A stretch of 64,000 nt of DNA from Bacteroidia bacterium. GTDB lineage: Bacteria > Bacteroidota > Bacteroidia > UKL13-3. The stretch covers positions 40,859-104,858 of the forward strand of contig JALONK010000007.1 of the NCBI GenBank assembly GCA_025454975.1. The letters are read 5' to 3'. The notes under the pieces are model-generated. The model saw only the letters and a program-made list of their open reading frames with translations. It did not search any database and was not told the origin of the DNA. The first letter of the stretch is position 1; each line of letters starts with the position of its first letter. Of the stretch, positions 18,756 through 28,536 are shown piece by piece. A program made the position numbers and the translations under genes.

Positions 18756-19990
18756 CGAGGTTGTTGCTTGTACTTTTGATCATTAATTTTAGTAGTAATA
18801 GCCGCAACACAGCCAAATAAAAACCATGCATATACATTCACAATTTCAGCAATAACATACAGATGTATAACCACGGCTAGAAATGACCAAAAGTAAGCGT
18901 TTTCAATTTGTGTTCGTTTATTAAAGTCGATTACAAAGTGGTATAATAGGTATAAAAATAATACTACTATTGGAATTAAAAGAATAAGTCCTCCCTCTAC
19001 AAGCACTAATAAGTATGAATTATGTGCACTAAAGTGTTCGTCTTCCACCTTATGTAAAACTAATTCAGCACCTTCAAAATTTCCATCGGTGTTAATTACT
19101 TTGATGTTAGCATAGTTATTGATGCCAACTCCGGTTAAGGGGTTTTCTTCAAATACAACTAAACCTCTTTCTATCATAACCCTACGAGTAAGATAAGATT
19201 GATCTGTTTTTGTTATTTCTTCTGATTCATAAATTAATTCGTGAATCCTAGGACTTTGATTAAAGATGGCGTTTTCAACAAATTCAAGTTGAATTAGAAT
19301 TGCCAATAATGTTGCTACAATAATTGGAGGAAACATATATTGGAGTTTAACCCTTCGCAAAAATAATGCTGCAACAGATGACAATGATACAAGTACAGTA
19401 CCTGCCCGTCTTTCAATTACTACAACAGAGATTACTATCAATGCGAGTAATAATAGGGAATAAATTTTGTTGTACTTTTCTCCGATATAGGTAACGGCGA
19501 CAGCGGAAAAACAAACCAATATAAATGAATATGAATTCGGGGTGTTGTTTTTAATAAACGAAACTGCAATTCCTTTTCTAAAGAAATATATAATCAATGT
19601 AAATATTAAACCAATAGTAATGTACTTCGATATATTATTCCAATCTATATCATATCTTAAGTTCACAAGCATTATCAACATAATCATCCAGTACAAATAA
19701 TTGGGAAGCACCTGAATTGATTTAGAGGCATTAACTAAAGTTTCTTCCTCCGTTGTCCAAAATGATATCAGAACACCTACAATTATTAATAAGGTAATCT
19801 TTTGTACAGGTTTAGTAATATTAAATAAATTGTACTTAGGACTGAATTGATAAAGAATTAAGACAAATACCAACATTGATATATTGGTTTTAAAAATTAA
19901 TATTGAGTTAAAACTCATGAAAAGGGCAAAATAGCCCATCCATTTATTTAAATCTTTTTTTATTTTATTTTTTAATAAGGTAGATGCCAC
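18752..19990 (-). CDS. O-antigen polymerase/ligase-like membrane protein (Wzy_C type)
   Basis: The 412-residue protein has about ten to twelve hydrophobic segments. A large periplasmic loop carries ENPLTGVGINNYANI (about 275) and HFSAHNSYLLVLVEGG (about 310), the hallmark of the Wzy_C family of O-antigen ligases and polymerases. It should either polymerise repeat units or attach the glycan to its acceptor; sequence alone does not separate Wzy from WaaL or PglL. The start is GTG at 19990; the next in-frame methionine comes after the first charged stretch. It lies within a run of glycosyltransferase genes. Confidence 0.86.
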   Translation of the reverse strand: MASTLLKNKIKKDLNKWMGYFALFMSFNSILIFKTNISMLVFVLILYQFSPKYNLFNITKPVQKITLLIIVGVLISFWTTEEETLVNASKSIQVLPNYLYWMIMLIMLVNLRYDIDWNNISKYITIGLIFTLIIYFFRKGIAVSFIKNNTPNSYSFILVCFSAVAVTYIGEKYNKIYSLLLLALIVISVVVIERRAGTVLVSLSSVAALFLRRVKLQYMFPPIIVATLLAILIQLEFVENAIFNQSPRIHELIYESEEITKTDQSYLTRRVMIERGLVVFEENPLTGVGINNYANIKVINTDGNFEGAELVLHKVEDEHFSAHNSYLLVLVEGGLILLIPIVVLFLYLLYHFVIDFNKRTQIENAYFWSFLAVVIHLYVIAEIVNVYAWFLFGCVAAITTKINDQKYKQQPR

Positions 19991-19996
19991 AAGTTT

Positions 19997-21037
19997 TTAT
20001 TTAGCAAGCTTATTTATTAACAATGCACTTATTGGAGCGCTCATTAATCCAATTTTTCCATACTTGGCAAATCGGTTTGTTTTAGCAGTATCCGGATACG
20101 CTGCTTTTAAAAAGTTATACAGTCGCTTTGCGTCCTTAAATTCTTTGTTTTTTATATGCAGTAATACATATTTCATACCATTTGTAATAAATGCTTGTTC
20201 CAATTCACTTTTGGTAAGCTTCGACTTTTCAAGCATTTGTTGCGTAGTTTCGAAACAATTACGGTATTCATCCATCCAGAATTTAAGAGCTCCGGAAGTT
20301 GCCAATTGTGCTGTTTGGTTGGTTTGATGCCATCTGTATTTGAATAATGGTACATTTACAAATACAGAATGTTCAGTGTGCTCTAATAATTTCCAGTGAA
20401 ACCATTTATCAGGATTCATCATTCTCGATCCTTCATATCCGCCAACAGCTTCGTAATGCGACCTTTTGTAAGCAGTTGCGGCAAAATTATAAGGGTTGTT
20501 AAATTTTAATAAACAAGAATGAAGTAAATCATTGTTTGGTAATAACCTTATATCAGTAGCTGTTAGATTACTTAATACTGGATGTTTTATTACTGTTTTC
20601 CAAATACTTGAACCATCGGCATCTAAATAAGCCAAAAATTTCCCTTCCGCATCAATCTTTTCAAACGTAGAAGTAATTACTAAGGAATAGAATTGTTGTG
20701 TTTCTGCTGCTTCAATTATCTCTATATATTTTTCAAGAGCTTTAGGATACATCACATCGTCTGATGATAACATAATCATCCATTCTCCTTTAGCAAGTGA
20801 AGCAACTTTGTCTAAATTTCCGGCAAATCCTACGTTTTTTTTATTCTTAACGGCATTTATTCTATTGTCTTTATTTGCATAAGATTCAATTATTTGCCAT
20901 GAATTATCTGTACTTGCATTATCTGCTATACAAATTTCAAAATTTTGATAGGTTTGTTTAAGAACGCTCTCAATAGTTTCACCTATGTATTGAGCATAAT
21001 TATAATTGGGGATGCAAATGCTAAATTTGGTGTCCAT
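19997..21037 (-). CDS. Family 2 glycosyltransferase
   Basis: The 346-residue protein has a complete GT2 domain: FSICIPNYNYAQYIGETIES at the start, IADNASTDNSWQII, and WMIMLSSDDVMYPKALEKYI with the DxD-like SDD. It appears soluble or peripheral, because no clear membrane helix is present apart from a weak C-terminal hydrophobic stretch. The start overlaps the upstream nucleotidyltransferase gene by 17 bp. The sugar is unknown. Confidence 0.88.
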   Translation of the reverse strand: MDTKFSICIPNYNYAQYIGETIESVLKQTYQNFEICIADNASTDNSWQIIESYANKDNRINAVKNKKNVGFAGNLDKVASLAKGEWMIMLSSDDVMYPKALEKYIEIIEAAETQQFYSLVITSTFEKIDAEGKFLAYLDADGSSIWKTVIKHPVLSNLTATDIRLLPNNDLLHSCLLKFNNPYNFAATAYKRSHYEAVGGYEGSRMMNPDKWFHWKLLEHTEHSVFVNVPLFKYRWHQTNQTAQLATSGALKFWMDEYRNCFETTQQMLEKSKLTKSELEQAFITNGMKYVLLHIKNKEFKDAKRLYNFLKAAYPDTAKTNRFAKYGKIGLMSAPISALLINKLAK

Positions 21038-21743
21038 CTAAATATTTTTCAAATTGTTGTTTAGCTTCGGGAGTACCCATATCCCACATTTCTTGCGCAT
21101 GCGAAAGTGTTATGGTTTTACCGTATTCTATAAATTTATTATACAATGGCATAATATAATATTCACCCCTTGTTGTTTCTTTATTATTAATCATCTTTTT
21201 TGCTTCTTCTTCGAATAGAATACTGTCGCGGAAATAGTAAATTCCTGTGCTGGCATTATTAGATATTTTTTTCTTTTCAGCAACCTCAATTACTTTTCCA
21301 TGTTCATTAGTTTTGGCAAAACTCCATTGTTCTCCCGGCAAGTCAATCACAGAAATCAAACCATCTGCTTGGCTTGATTTTAATTCTTCCGCAAGGTTGC
21401 TTTTTATGTAGGAGTCAGAAGCTGCAATCAAAATCCCTTCATTAGGTTTGAAATAAGTTGAAGCTGCAAGTACAGTGCATAATTGACCTTCCGTTACTTC
21501 ATCCAATAAAATCAACTCGAAATTTTCAACCACTTCCTTTCTGATTAATTCAGAAACATGATATTCTTGTTCATGCTCTTTTAAAGCAATAAATACAACT
21601 TTTCTATAATTTGTATCAGCCACTGATTTAAACGCATGGTGAATCATTGGTTTACCACCTACTTGGATCAAAGGTTTAGGGGTTGAATAACCTACATTAC
21701 TAAATCGGCTACCACGGCCAGCCATAGGAATTACTAGTAACAT
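21021..21743 (-). CDS. Sugar-phosphate nucleotidyltransferase
   Basis: The 240-residue protein has the Rossmann-like pyrophosphorylase motif PMAGRGSRF at 6-14 with TPKPLIQVGGKPM after it, and DMGTPE near the end, where sugar nucleotidyltransferases bind the sugar. It activates a sugar or polyol phosphate with an NTP. It is the third gene of a set with a kinase/nucleotidyltransferase fusion and a HAD phosphatase, which suggests one dedicated activated-sugar pathway. The base and sugar cannot be read from sequence. Confidence 0.85.
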   Translation of the reverse strand: MLLVIPMAGRGSRFSNVGYSTPKPLIQVGGKPMIHHAFKSVADTNYRKVVFIALKEHEQEYHVSELIRKEVVENFELILLDEVTEGQLCTVLAASTYFKPNEGILIAASDSYIKSNLAEELKSSQADGLISVIDLPGEQWSFAKTNEHGKVIEVAEKKKISNNASTGIYYFRDSILFEEEAKKMINNKETTRGEYYIMPLYNKFIEYGKTITLSHAQEMWDMGTPEAKQQFEKYLDGHQI

Positions 21744-21744
21744 A

Positions 21745-22107
21745 TTATTTTTCTCTTGCCAATGTCTCTAATTGTTCATTACTCAACGTGTCCCAACTTT
21801 CGAAACGAAGTGCCCTATCATCAATATATAAATGTGCATTTGGCTTACCAAAATATATCTCATCATATTCAACTTCATTTTTTTCGAGCCATTCTAAAGT
21901 TACCTTCCCAACGTTTTTAATCACTTTGCCAAGGTTACTCTCACAAGTTGCCATGTTACGTGCAGTTTGGATGATTATATAGTGTCCATTCTTACGAAGA
22001 CGTTTGATAAAATCAGCAGCTCCGGCTTTAATCTGAACATCGGCATAACTTTCACCCGGTTGTTTAAGGTTACATATAGTTCCGTCTAAATCAATTACTA
22101 TTCTCAT
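21745..22107 (-). CDS. HAD-family capsule biosynthesis phosphatase (BcbF/EcbF-like)
   Basis: The 120-residue protein carries the HAD nucleophile motif IDLDGTIC (D6 and D8), ending with YIDDRALRF, the C-terminal acidic motif. It resembles the small capsule phosphatases called EcbF/BcbF. It would dephosphorylate a sugar-phosphate intermediate. Its ATG overlaps the end of the fusion gene upstream by 17 bp, and the nucleotidyltransferase follows after one base. This matches the phosphatase step between kinase and nucleotidyltransferase in pathways such as heptose activation, though no isomerase gene is next to it. Confidence 0.86.
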   Translation of the reverse strand: MRIVIDLDGTICNLKQPGESYADVQIKAGAADFIKRLRKNGHYIIIQTARNMATCESNLGKVIKNVGKVTLEWLEKNEVEYDEIYFGKPNAHLYIDDRALRFESWDTLSNEQLETLAREK

Positions 22108-23740
22108 TTTTATTTACTAATGCTGTTAATAATTCTACACTTCTTAAGTACATCATTTGTTGACGTTTGAAATAATCGGCATGATAAGGAATCATACTCA
22201 CAAAAAGCAGCGCTTCTATCAATTTTATTTCTCTAATGTCATATCCATATGCAACAACACATTGATTAAAGAAGTCAGCTAACTTTTTATTTTTATGATC
22301 TTCAAAAATCGCTACCTCAAAATGTGCACTATCAATTTCTTCAATTTTAAATAAATCTCCTACCAGATAATCATAAAGTCCACTAATACTATGTTTTAAT
22401 TTTGCAATATCATATCTTGGGTCACCATAAATTCCTTTTTCTCCAAAACTGCCTCTTGGGTCTATCAGTCGCACTATTTGATTAGTAACATCATATAAAA
22501 TGTTCGACAAACAATAATCACCGTGAATGATACATCCATTTTGGTATTCACCTAAACAATCAATTTCAGATTTCAATTGTTGTAATAAATACTTAATGTT
22601 TTTAAAGGATTTACCGTTAATTATAATATTTTCTTTTTCCCAAATTACCATCCAATAAGTATTTTGTCCTAATAGCTGTTTTATCCTTTCCTCTGTTTTT
22701 GTGCTGTAAATTTCATGAAGTGTTTGTTGCTTCAAAGGCTTAGGATATCCTTTAAAAATTTCATGAATTCGGAATAGATATTCTATAATTGACTCCCAAA
22801 CAGATTCACTTAAATCGCCGTAAACAAACAGCTCGGAAAGAGCAGGATACCCATAGTATTCTTGTGTTATGGTAATGGTGTCATTATCTTGTTTGGTTTG
22901 AATAATTCTTGGAGTAAGTACTTTTATTTCTTCAGGAAGATTTAAGTACCATTGCAATTCATCGCTTAGTTTATCAGTTTTTTCACTAACCTTCGTTAAA
23001 GTATTTAAAATCGGATCAATCGTAATGCTGTTAAAGTGCCTTGGTCGCATTAAATTCTTTTTAGAATGAATCATGCTTTCCAAATGCCCGAAATCAAACC
23101 AATGTTCTGCAAGTTTAATGTGTAAAGGTATTTTTTGATGATAAGCCATTAATACTGCACTTAATTCTCGTGCTCCAGAAGCAAGTATTTGCTCTACAAT
23201 TTGTAATAGTAAGTCAACATTACTAAAACAATAATATCCACACAAAGCAAGATGACTTTTTCCGGGAATATTAGATTTGTCGTGTAGGGTTTTAATCTTA
23301 TCCTTTTCAGGTTCAACCACACACCAATTCTCACTGTTATTAACCTTAGCTACATACAATGTATCAGGCAAATTGGTGTAAGAGTCATATAATAGTGTAT
23401 CACCAAGAATAACCTCTACAACTTCGTGTTTTATTGTGGAGCTTTTAATACCAGCCTCAAGTGAATGAATGATTGATCCGCTTCCGCTTACTTCTGCAAT
23501 ATGAAGGGTAAGTTTTTGTTTATAGTGTTTATCTAATAACTGTTTTAGTTTGTGGTTATCGCTTCTTAATACTACTGTTACTTCTGAATTACCTTTTTTA
23601 ATTAAATCATCCAAAATCCAACTAATAACCGGTTTACCGTTCACCGGAATAGTTGCATTACTTTGGTGTGTACCATAAGGTAATTTAGTATAGTCTATTT
23701 TTCCTGCAGCTAATATCAGTGTTTGTTTAGGGTGGCTCAT
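22091..23740 (-). CDS. Fused nucleotidyltransferase and APH-like kinase
   Basis: The 549-residue protein has two domains. Residues about 1-235 resemble a sugar nucleotidyltransferase (QTLILAAGKIDYTKLPYG ... PVNGKPVISWIL), but the glycine-rich loop is not the usual GxGTR. Residues about 290-530 are an aminoglycoside phosphotransferase-like kinase with an intact Brenner motif IIHGDYCLSNILYD (about 403) and IDPRGSFG in the metal-binding position (about 425). Such a fusion could phosphorylate a small substrate and then couple it to a nucleotide. The HAD phosphatase and second nucleotidyltransferase downstream support a pathway for an activated sugar, polyol or small non-sugar group. Substrate unknown. 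Confidence 0.82.
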   Translation of the reverse strand: MSHPKQTLILAAGKIDYTKLPYGTHQSNATIPVNGKPVISWILDDLIKKGNSEVTVVLRSDNHKLKQLLDKHYKQKLTLHIAEVSGSGSIIHSLEAGIKSSTIKHEVVEVILGDTLLYDSYTNLPDTLYVAKVNNSENWCVVEPEKDKIKTLHDKSNIPGKSHLALCGYYCFSNVDLLLQIVEQILASGARELSAVLMAYHQKIPLHIKLAEHWFDFGHLESMIHSKKNLMRPRHFNSITIDPILNTLTKVSEKTDKLSDELQWYLNLPEEIKVLTPRIIQTKQDNDTITITQEYYGYPALSELFVYGDLSESVWESIIEYLFRIHEIFKGYPKPLKQQTLHEIYSTKTEERIKQLLGQNTYWMVIWEKENIIINGKSFKNIKYLLQQLKSEIDCLGEYQNGCIIHGDYCLSNILYDVTNQIVRLIDPRGSFGEKGIYGDPRYDIAKLKHSISGLYDYLVGDLFKIEEIDSAHFEVAIFEDHKNKKLADFFNQCVVAYGYDIREIKLIEALLFVSMIPYHADYFKRQQMMYLRSVELLTALVNKNENSN

Positions 23741-23781
23741 GTTTTAGATTTGACTTGTAAAGTAAAATTCTTCAATCCAAT

Positions 23782-24978
23782 TTATTGGTTTATTAAACTA
23801 TGGTAAATATTCATCACCTTAGCAGCTTGTGAAGCGGGTGAAAATTGTGTTGAAGCATATTTTAATCCTTCTTTAGCCATTGAATTTCTAATATTTGAGT
23901 CTGTAATTAATAATAAAATACCTGACTTTAGTTCTTCAATATCATTACATAAAATACCTGTAATTTGATGTTTAATTAGTGTACTTCTTTTACTATGACC
24001 ATTGATGGCTATTACAGGGACTCCCAAAGATTGAGCTTCAATAGGTTGACGCCCCAACACACCATGGGCTTTAGAAATAAACATGATATCGCAAGCTGCA
24101 ATTACATCTAGTATATCAGTTCTAAAACCTAGTATTTGAATTTTATTTGCTAAGTTTTTATGTTCAATAAAATTTTGTAAAAATTCACTCGAACTCATGT
24201 CAAAACCATGGGCTTTTAAAGAATCATTATCGGCAATTTTGCCTACGAATAATAATTTAATAGAAGGGCATTTTTTTTCTATAAATAAGTATTCCGCTAT
24301 TTTAATTATATCAAATAAACCTTTATTAACACCAAGGTTTTCTGCAATACAAATCACGATTTCATTTGGGGAAATATTGAGATTGGCTCTGGTTATTTCC
24401 CTTTTTTCTTTCGCCGATTTACAGCTTTCTTGGTTTACACTATTAAATATGATGCTTTTTTGCTCTACTTGCTCGAACATATCTTCTTCATCTTCAGAAA
24501 TACAAATGATATGATTAGTATTTCGTTTAATAGAAACACTACTTATTATTTTGTTCAATTTACAGGCTGTTAGGTGATATGCACTTCTGCTGTGTTGAAT
24601 GATTGGAATACCTAGCTTTTTACAACTAATACCTATATTAATAACCGCTTTATCATTCAAATGAATGAGGTCAGGTTTAAGTTGTTTCACAAACGCACTA
24701 ACTTTATGATTGGGTAAAAGTGCGGATACTTGTTTCAGGTTATCTCTACTTATACATCTTGGTCCGGGTGAAGTCCAGAATGTTTTAAATGGAAAAATAC
24801 GAACTTCAATACCATCTTGTTGTAAAAATGCGATAGCATCACCTCTATGTGGAAGTACCACTGTGGCCTTAAACTTAGAACTATCTAATGCAAGAATTAG
24901 ATTTTTTAGGCTTATTAATGAGCCGGTAATTAATGCATCCTGATGAAAGTAAAGAATACTTCTACGTATTGAATTCAA
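23782..24978 (-). CDS. Family 4 glycosyltransferase
   Basis: The 398-residue protein begins ILYFHQDALITGSLISLKNL, a common GT4 opening, and has HLNDKAVINIGISCKKLGIP, ICIAENLGVNKGLFDIIKIA and the donor motif LGRQPIEAQSLGVPVIAING. The start is uncertain: the frame opens with TTG at 24978, overlapping the asparagine synthase gene by 17 bp, and no in-frame ATG lies upstream before that gene's coding sequence. A 41-bp gap follows before the kinase fusion gene. Confidence 0.85.
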   Translation of the reverse strand: MNSIRRSILYFHQDALITGSLISLKNLILALDSSKFKATVVLPHRGDAIAFLQQDGIEVRIFPFKTFWTSPGPRCISRDNLKQVSALLPNHKVSAFVKQLKPDLIHLNDKAVINIGISCKKLGIPIIQHSRSAYHLTACKLNKIISSVSIKRNTNHIICISEDEEDMFEQVEQKSIIFNSVNQESCKSAKEKREITRANLNISPNEIVICIAENLGVNKGLFDIIKIAEYLFIEKKCPSIKLLFVGKIADNDSLKAHGFDMSSSEFLQNFIEHKNLANKIQILGFRTDILDVIAACDIMFISKAHGVLGRQPIEAQSLGVPVIAINGHSKRSTLIKHQITGILCNDIEELKSGILLLITDSNIRNSMAKEGLKYASTQFSPASQAAKVMNIYHSLINQ

Positions 24979-26875
24979 TATTATTTTTCTCCATCCATTT
25001 TTGAAGGATATACAGGGCCCAAATTTGTTGCCACCCTATTTTATTTGCTTGCCATCCGGCAAGTAATTTTGAAGTAGCTCCGGGTTGAAGTATCTTTTTT
25101 TCTAATGTAATTAAGCACTCAATAATCTCTTTTATCCAATAATCATTTTGCATCCATTTATTAAAGGGCATTTTAAACCCTCTCTTATTTCTATTGTTCA
25201 AGGATTCAGGTAAGTCGGGTTGGAAAGCATCAAATAATAATTTTTTCACTCCTCCTGACTTATAACTAATAGTTTTTTCGAAACCTCTATTAATATCACT
25301 TACTGAAAACTGATGATGTATTTTGTATTGATCAGGTAATTGATAAACATAATCAACCAATCGGGTATCTATTAATGGAAAACGCACTTCTAGTGAATTA
25401 GCCATAGCTACGGCATCACTATCTCTTAATAGTTGTGCTCCCATAAAAAAACGCATATCTATTTTATTGATTTGTTGTAATCGTGAATAGTCATCAGTTA
25501 ATATAATATTGGCTAAGCTTTTTTTTATAATATTGTCTTGATAGGTTACACTAAACAATTGTTGGAAGTGCGACTTTGTAAATATGAGATGAATATTCTC
25601 ATAGTTTTTATATGCTGAAGTACTGTTTATAAAACGATTTTTTATTTTATTATTTAGGTTCCCGATAGTAGTTAGGTTTTTCTCAAACTGTTCAAAGAGA
25701 TTACCTAATGCAATGTCTGATTTAGTGGCCCTGTAAAAGCGATGTTGCCATGCATAACCATTAAAAAGTTCATCACCACCTAATCCGGATAAAGCAACAG
25801 TAACATTCTTACGGGCGTATTCGGCTACCAAAAACGTATTTAAACCATCAACAGAGGGTTGGTCTAATCCATCTATAAATTTATTTATTTGTCTGTAAGC
25901 ATAATCAGCATTGATTATAATTTTATGATGTTTAGTTTTGAAGTGTTTAGCACTTTCTTCCGCGTCATCGCTTTCATCTTGTGGCTGAAATTGTTCAAAG
26001 CCTATTGAGAAGGTATCAATTTGGTCAACCCCATTTAATCTCATTGCTGCTACTAATACAGAAGAGTCTAAACCACCACTTAAAAAAACGCCCAAAGGAA
26101 CATCACTCACCAACTGCTCATTCACCGATTTTAAAACTAATTCCTTAACTGAACTTGTAGCTTCTTCATAGGTAATTTCTGTATGCACCTTTTTAGGTTT
26201 TATATCCCAGTAATAATCAATCTTAAATTCTCCGCTTGTGGTTAATTCAGCGCACTGACCCGGTAATAAGCTTTTTACTTCTTTTAATGCTGTTAATGGA
26301 GGAGCTATAAAGCCTTTTTGCAGGAATACATTTAACCCATCTTTGCAAAGTTGCTTAGGTACAATTCCGGAAGCAAGCATTCCTTTTAGTTCAGAGCAAA
26401 AAACAAAAACGCCATCTTGATAATAATACAAAAATGGTTTTATGCCCATGTGATCTCTTGCTATGAATAAAGAATCAGATTGGTTGTCCCAAATGGCGAA
26501 TGCAAACATCCCTCGAAGCATATTCACACACTCTTTTCCATATTCGATAAATAAATTAAGTACAACTTCCGTATCTGTTTTAGAAGTAAATATATATCCT
26601 TTTTTTTCTAATGATATTTTAAGTTCCTTATAATTATAAACTTCACCATTGTATACTATCACATAACGTTTGTCGTTAGAAATCATGGGTTGATGTCCGG
26701 CATCTGTTAAGTCAATAATTGAGAGTCGTGTCATACCCATATGAACACCATCCTTGAACCAAGTACCACTGTCGTTTGGCCCACGGTGCTTTATAGATAA
26801 CAACATTGCTGACAAGTTTGAATTAAACTTTGTTGTTTGTTTATTTAAATCAAATATTCCTGCTATTCCGCACAT
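24962..26875 (-). CDS. asnB: Asparagine synthase-like amidotransferase (glutamine-hydrolysing)
   Basis: The 637-residue protein has the N-terminal glutaminase with the nucleophile Cys2 (MCGIAGIFD), and the synthase domain with the PP-loop VFLSGGLDSSVLVA (about 265). The C-terminal region includes LRDSDAVAMANSLEVRFPL, also typical. It could make asparagine, but homologues in glycan loci amidate uronic acid sugars, as with the hexuronamides of the Francisella O-antigen. The dehydrogenase at 60036 can supply uronic acids. It is the first gene after a 475-bp gap and may have its own promoter. Confidence 0.9.
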   Translation of the reverse strand: MCGIAGIFDLNKQTTKFNSNLSAMLLSIKHRGPNDSGTWFKDGVHMGMTRLSIIDLTDAGHQPMISNDKRYVIVYNGEVYNYKELKISLEKKGYIFTSKTDTEVVLNLFIEYGKECVNMLRGMFAFAIWDNQSDSLFIARDHMGIKPFLYYYQDGVFVFCSELKGMLASGIVPKQLCKDGLNVFLQKGFIAPPLTALKEVKSLLPGQCAELTTSGEFKIDYYWDIKPKKVHTEITYEEATSSVKELVLKSVNEQLVSDVPLGVFLSGGLDSSVLVAAMRLNGVDQIDTFSIGFEQFQPQDESDDAEESAKHFKTKHHKIIINADYAYRQINKFIDGLDQPSVDGLNTFLVAEYARKNVTVALSGLGGDELFNGYAWQHRFYRATKSDIALGNLFEQFEKNLTTIGNLNNKIKNRFINSTSAYKNYENIHLIFTKSHFQQLFSVTYQDNIIKKSLANIILTDDYSRLQQINKIDMRFFMGAQLLRDSDAVAMANSLEVRFPLIDTRLVDYVYQLPDQYKIHHQFSVSDINRGFEKTISYKSGGVKKLLFDAFQPDLPESLNNRNKRGFKMPFNKWMQNDYWIKEIIECLITLEKKILQPGATSKLLAGWQANKIGWQQIWALYILQKWMEKNNIEFNT

Positions 26876-27350
26876 GGTTTAATTTTGGGTAGTACTTCTT
26901 CTGAAGTAATTCTCTTTTTTTAGGTTTTATTTATATGGGTAAATACGATAATAAACTTATTATAATTTGCTCCCATTTATAGTTTTATCGTTTTAATTCT
27001 TTTTTTAAATTTATTCTATAAGTAAGTGAACACTTTTTATTGTTACAAACTACTATTGAATACTATGATTACAATTTTGAGATAGTTTATTTAGTAATTT
27101 AATCTTTGAAGTCGTTCATAAAAAAGAGGATTTTCATTAGTAATATTTTCATGAGTTTTGTTATTAAGGTTTTACCATGAACATACAATTTTAATCTTAA
27201 TTAGTTAATTTTTTGGTTCTTGATTAATTATATTATTATTAAACCTTTAACGGCTTAATTAATACTTGATGTTACTATTTTATCGAGGGTGATATTCTTC
27301 AATTGTAGAGGATTCATCAAGTAATATACTATAATTTAGTCAAGATAGTT
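26876..27350. other. 475-bp AT-rich gap inside the minus-strand block
   Basis: No credible open frame was found. It is the second longest gap in the block and the longest one without any gene remnant. A small hairpin (TACTTC-TTCT-GAAGTA) lies near 26890, just before the asparagine synthase start. The gap may hold an internal promoter for the distal half of the operon, but I found no good TTG/TAnnTTTG match. Confidence 0.45.
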
Positions 27351-28535
27351 TTATTGTAGTAACTGTTTGAAGTGTGTGTTAATAGTTTCACAAATAATAT
27401 CAAATTCCAATTTTTGAGCAGTTAAAGGTTGTTTAATATATTCTTCAAATAATGAAGTTTTTTCAGTCGCGCTATTATTTAACAAACCTAAAATTGATTG
27501 TTTTTTTATTTCATTTTCAATTAAGAATGTTTCAATACTTAGTTTTTGGGCAAGTATATCCGTAATGTTATTGATTGAGTTATGATACTTTTCTGATTTA
27601 ATTAACAGTATTGGTTTTTTACAAATAATTGCAGCCAGTGCCGCTGAGGAGTTAATACTGATGGCTAATTTACAATACTTAAGTAATTCCAAGGTATTGC
27701 CATACTGAAGTTTTTCTTCATCAATATGTTTTTTCATAACATCAACCGAAGCTGCCGGATGCGCAGCAATAATATATGTTGTACCGATAATATTGCATAT
27801 ATTATTTAAAAATGCTACTATCTCATTATAAAATAGATCAGCGTTTAATCCTAGATGTTTTGTTTCTGCATGATAAGGAAGGTATTGGTCTATAAACACA
27901 ACTTTGTTTCTCAGCGACTCATCTACATCCTCGCTATTTAAGTAACGATCATAATCTTTGGTATGGGTATAAATAATAGATTTTGTTGAAACAGGATAAT
28001 TTACACTTGCCTGGTCGTGTTTGGTTCCTAAAAACACGAAGTTAGGGCCTTTAATCCCTAACCTTATGATACCGGCTTCAAGTGTTGCTGAATAGAGGTT
28101 ATTAATTATCTTTTTTGTTTTGGAAGTAATTGCATCCTTCGAACTACTTTTTCCGGTGGTTGCATCATAAAATGAAGCCCTATTTCGCCTCACACCATAG
28201 GTTAGTTGTTCTGTTTCTATGAGTTTTATAAACGGACGATTCCAAAATGCAATTTTGCCTGATAATAAAAGAAATATATCCCTTTTTTCTTTCTTTAATT
28301 GTGTGATCGATTGTTTAATATCTTCAAGGGCACTAAACATAGTTATGTCAAGGTTTGTATCTATATATGCAAAGTTTTTATTTTGTTTATACCAACCTTT
28401 ATGTAATCCTCTCACATCCCAAAATCTTAATTCAAAACCATTTTTTGTAATAATATCATTATTATAATTAGCCAATGTTTGTTGTGGCGAACCAAATTGA
28501 TCTATTACCCAAATAAAAATTGGTTTATTAGTCAT
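27351..28535 (-). CDS. Probable GT-B type glycosyltransferase, unknown family
   Basis: I chose the ATG at 28535 (MTNKPIFIWVIDQFG; 394 residues) over an ATG further upstream at 28589 because it follows the stop of the amidotransferase gene by one base and has a good AGGAAG about 6 bases before it. No named family is recognised. The C-terminal half reads YIIAAHPAASVDVMKKHI and LLKYCKLAISINSSAALAAI then CKKPILLIKS, like the donor-binding half of capsule transferases that use CMP-sugars. Its position directly after the pseudaminic and amidation genes makes a nonulosonic acid transferase plausible, which is inference. Confidence 0.6.
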   Translation of the reverse strand: MTNKPIFIWVIDQFGSPQQTLANYNNDIITKNGFELRFWDVRGLHKGWYKQNKNFAYIDTNLDITMFSALEDIKQSITQLKKEKRDIFLLLSGKIAFWNRPFIKLIETEQLTYGVRRNRASFYDATTGKSSSKDAITSKTKKIINNLYSATLEAGIIRLGIKGPNFVFLGTKHDQASVNYPVSTKSIIYTHTKDYDRYLNSEDVDESLRNKVVFIDQYLPYHAETKHLGLNADLFYNEIVAFLNNICNIIGTTYIIAAHPAASVDVMKKHIDEEKLQYGNTLELLKYCKLAISINSSAALAAIICKKPILLIKSEKYHNSINNITDILAQKLSIETFLIENEIKKQSILGLLNNSATEKTSLFEEYIKQPLTAQKLEFDIICETINTHFKQLLQ

Positions 28536-28536
28536 C

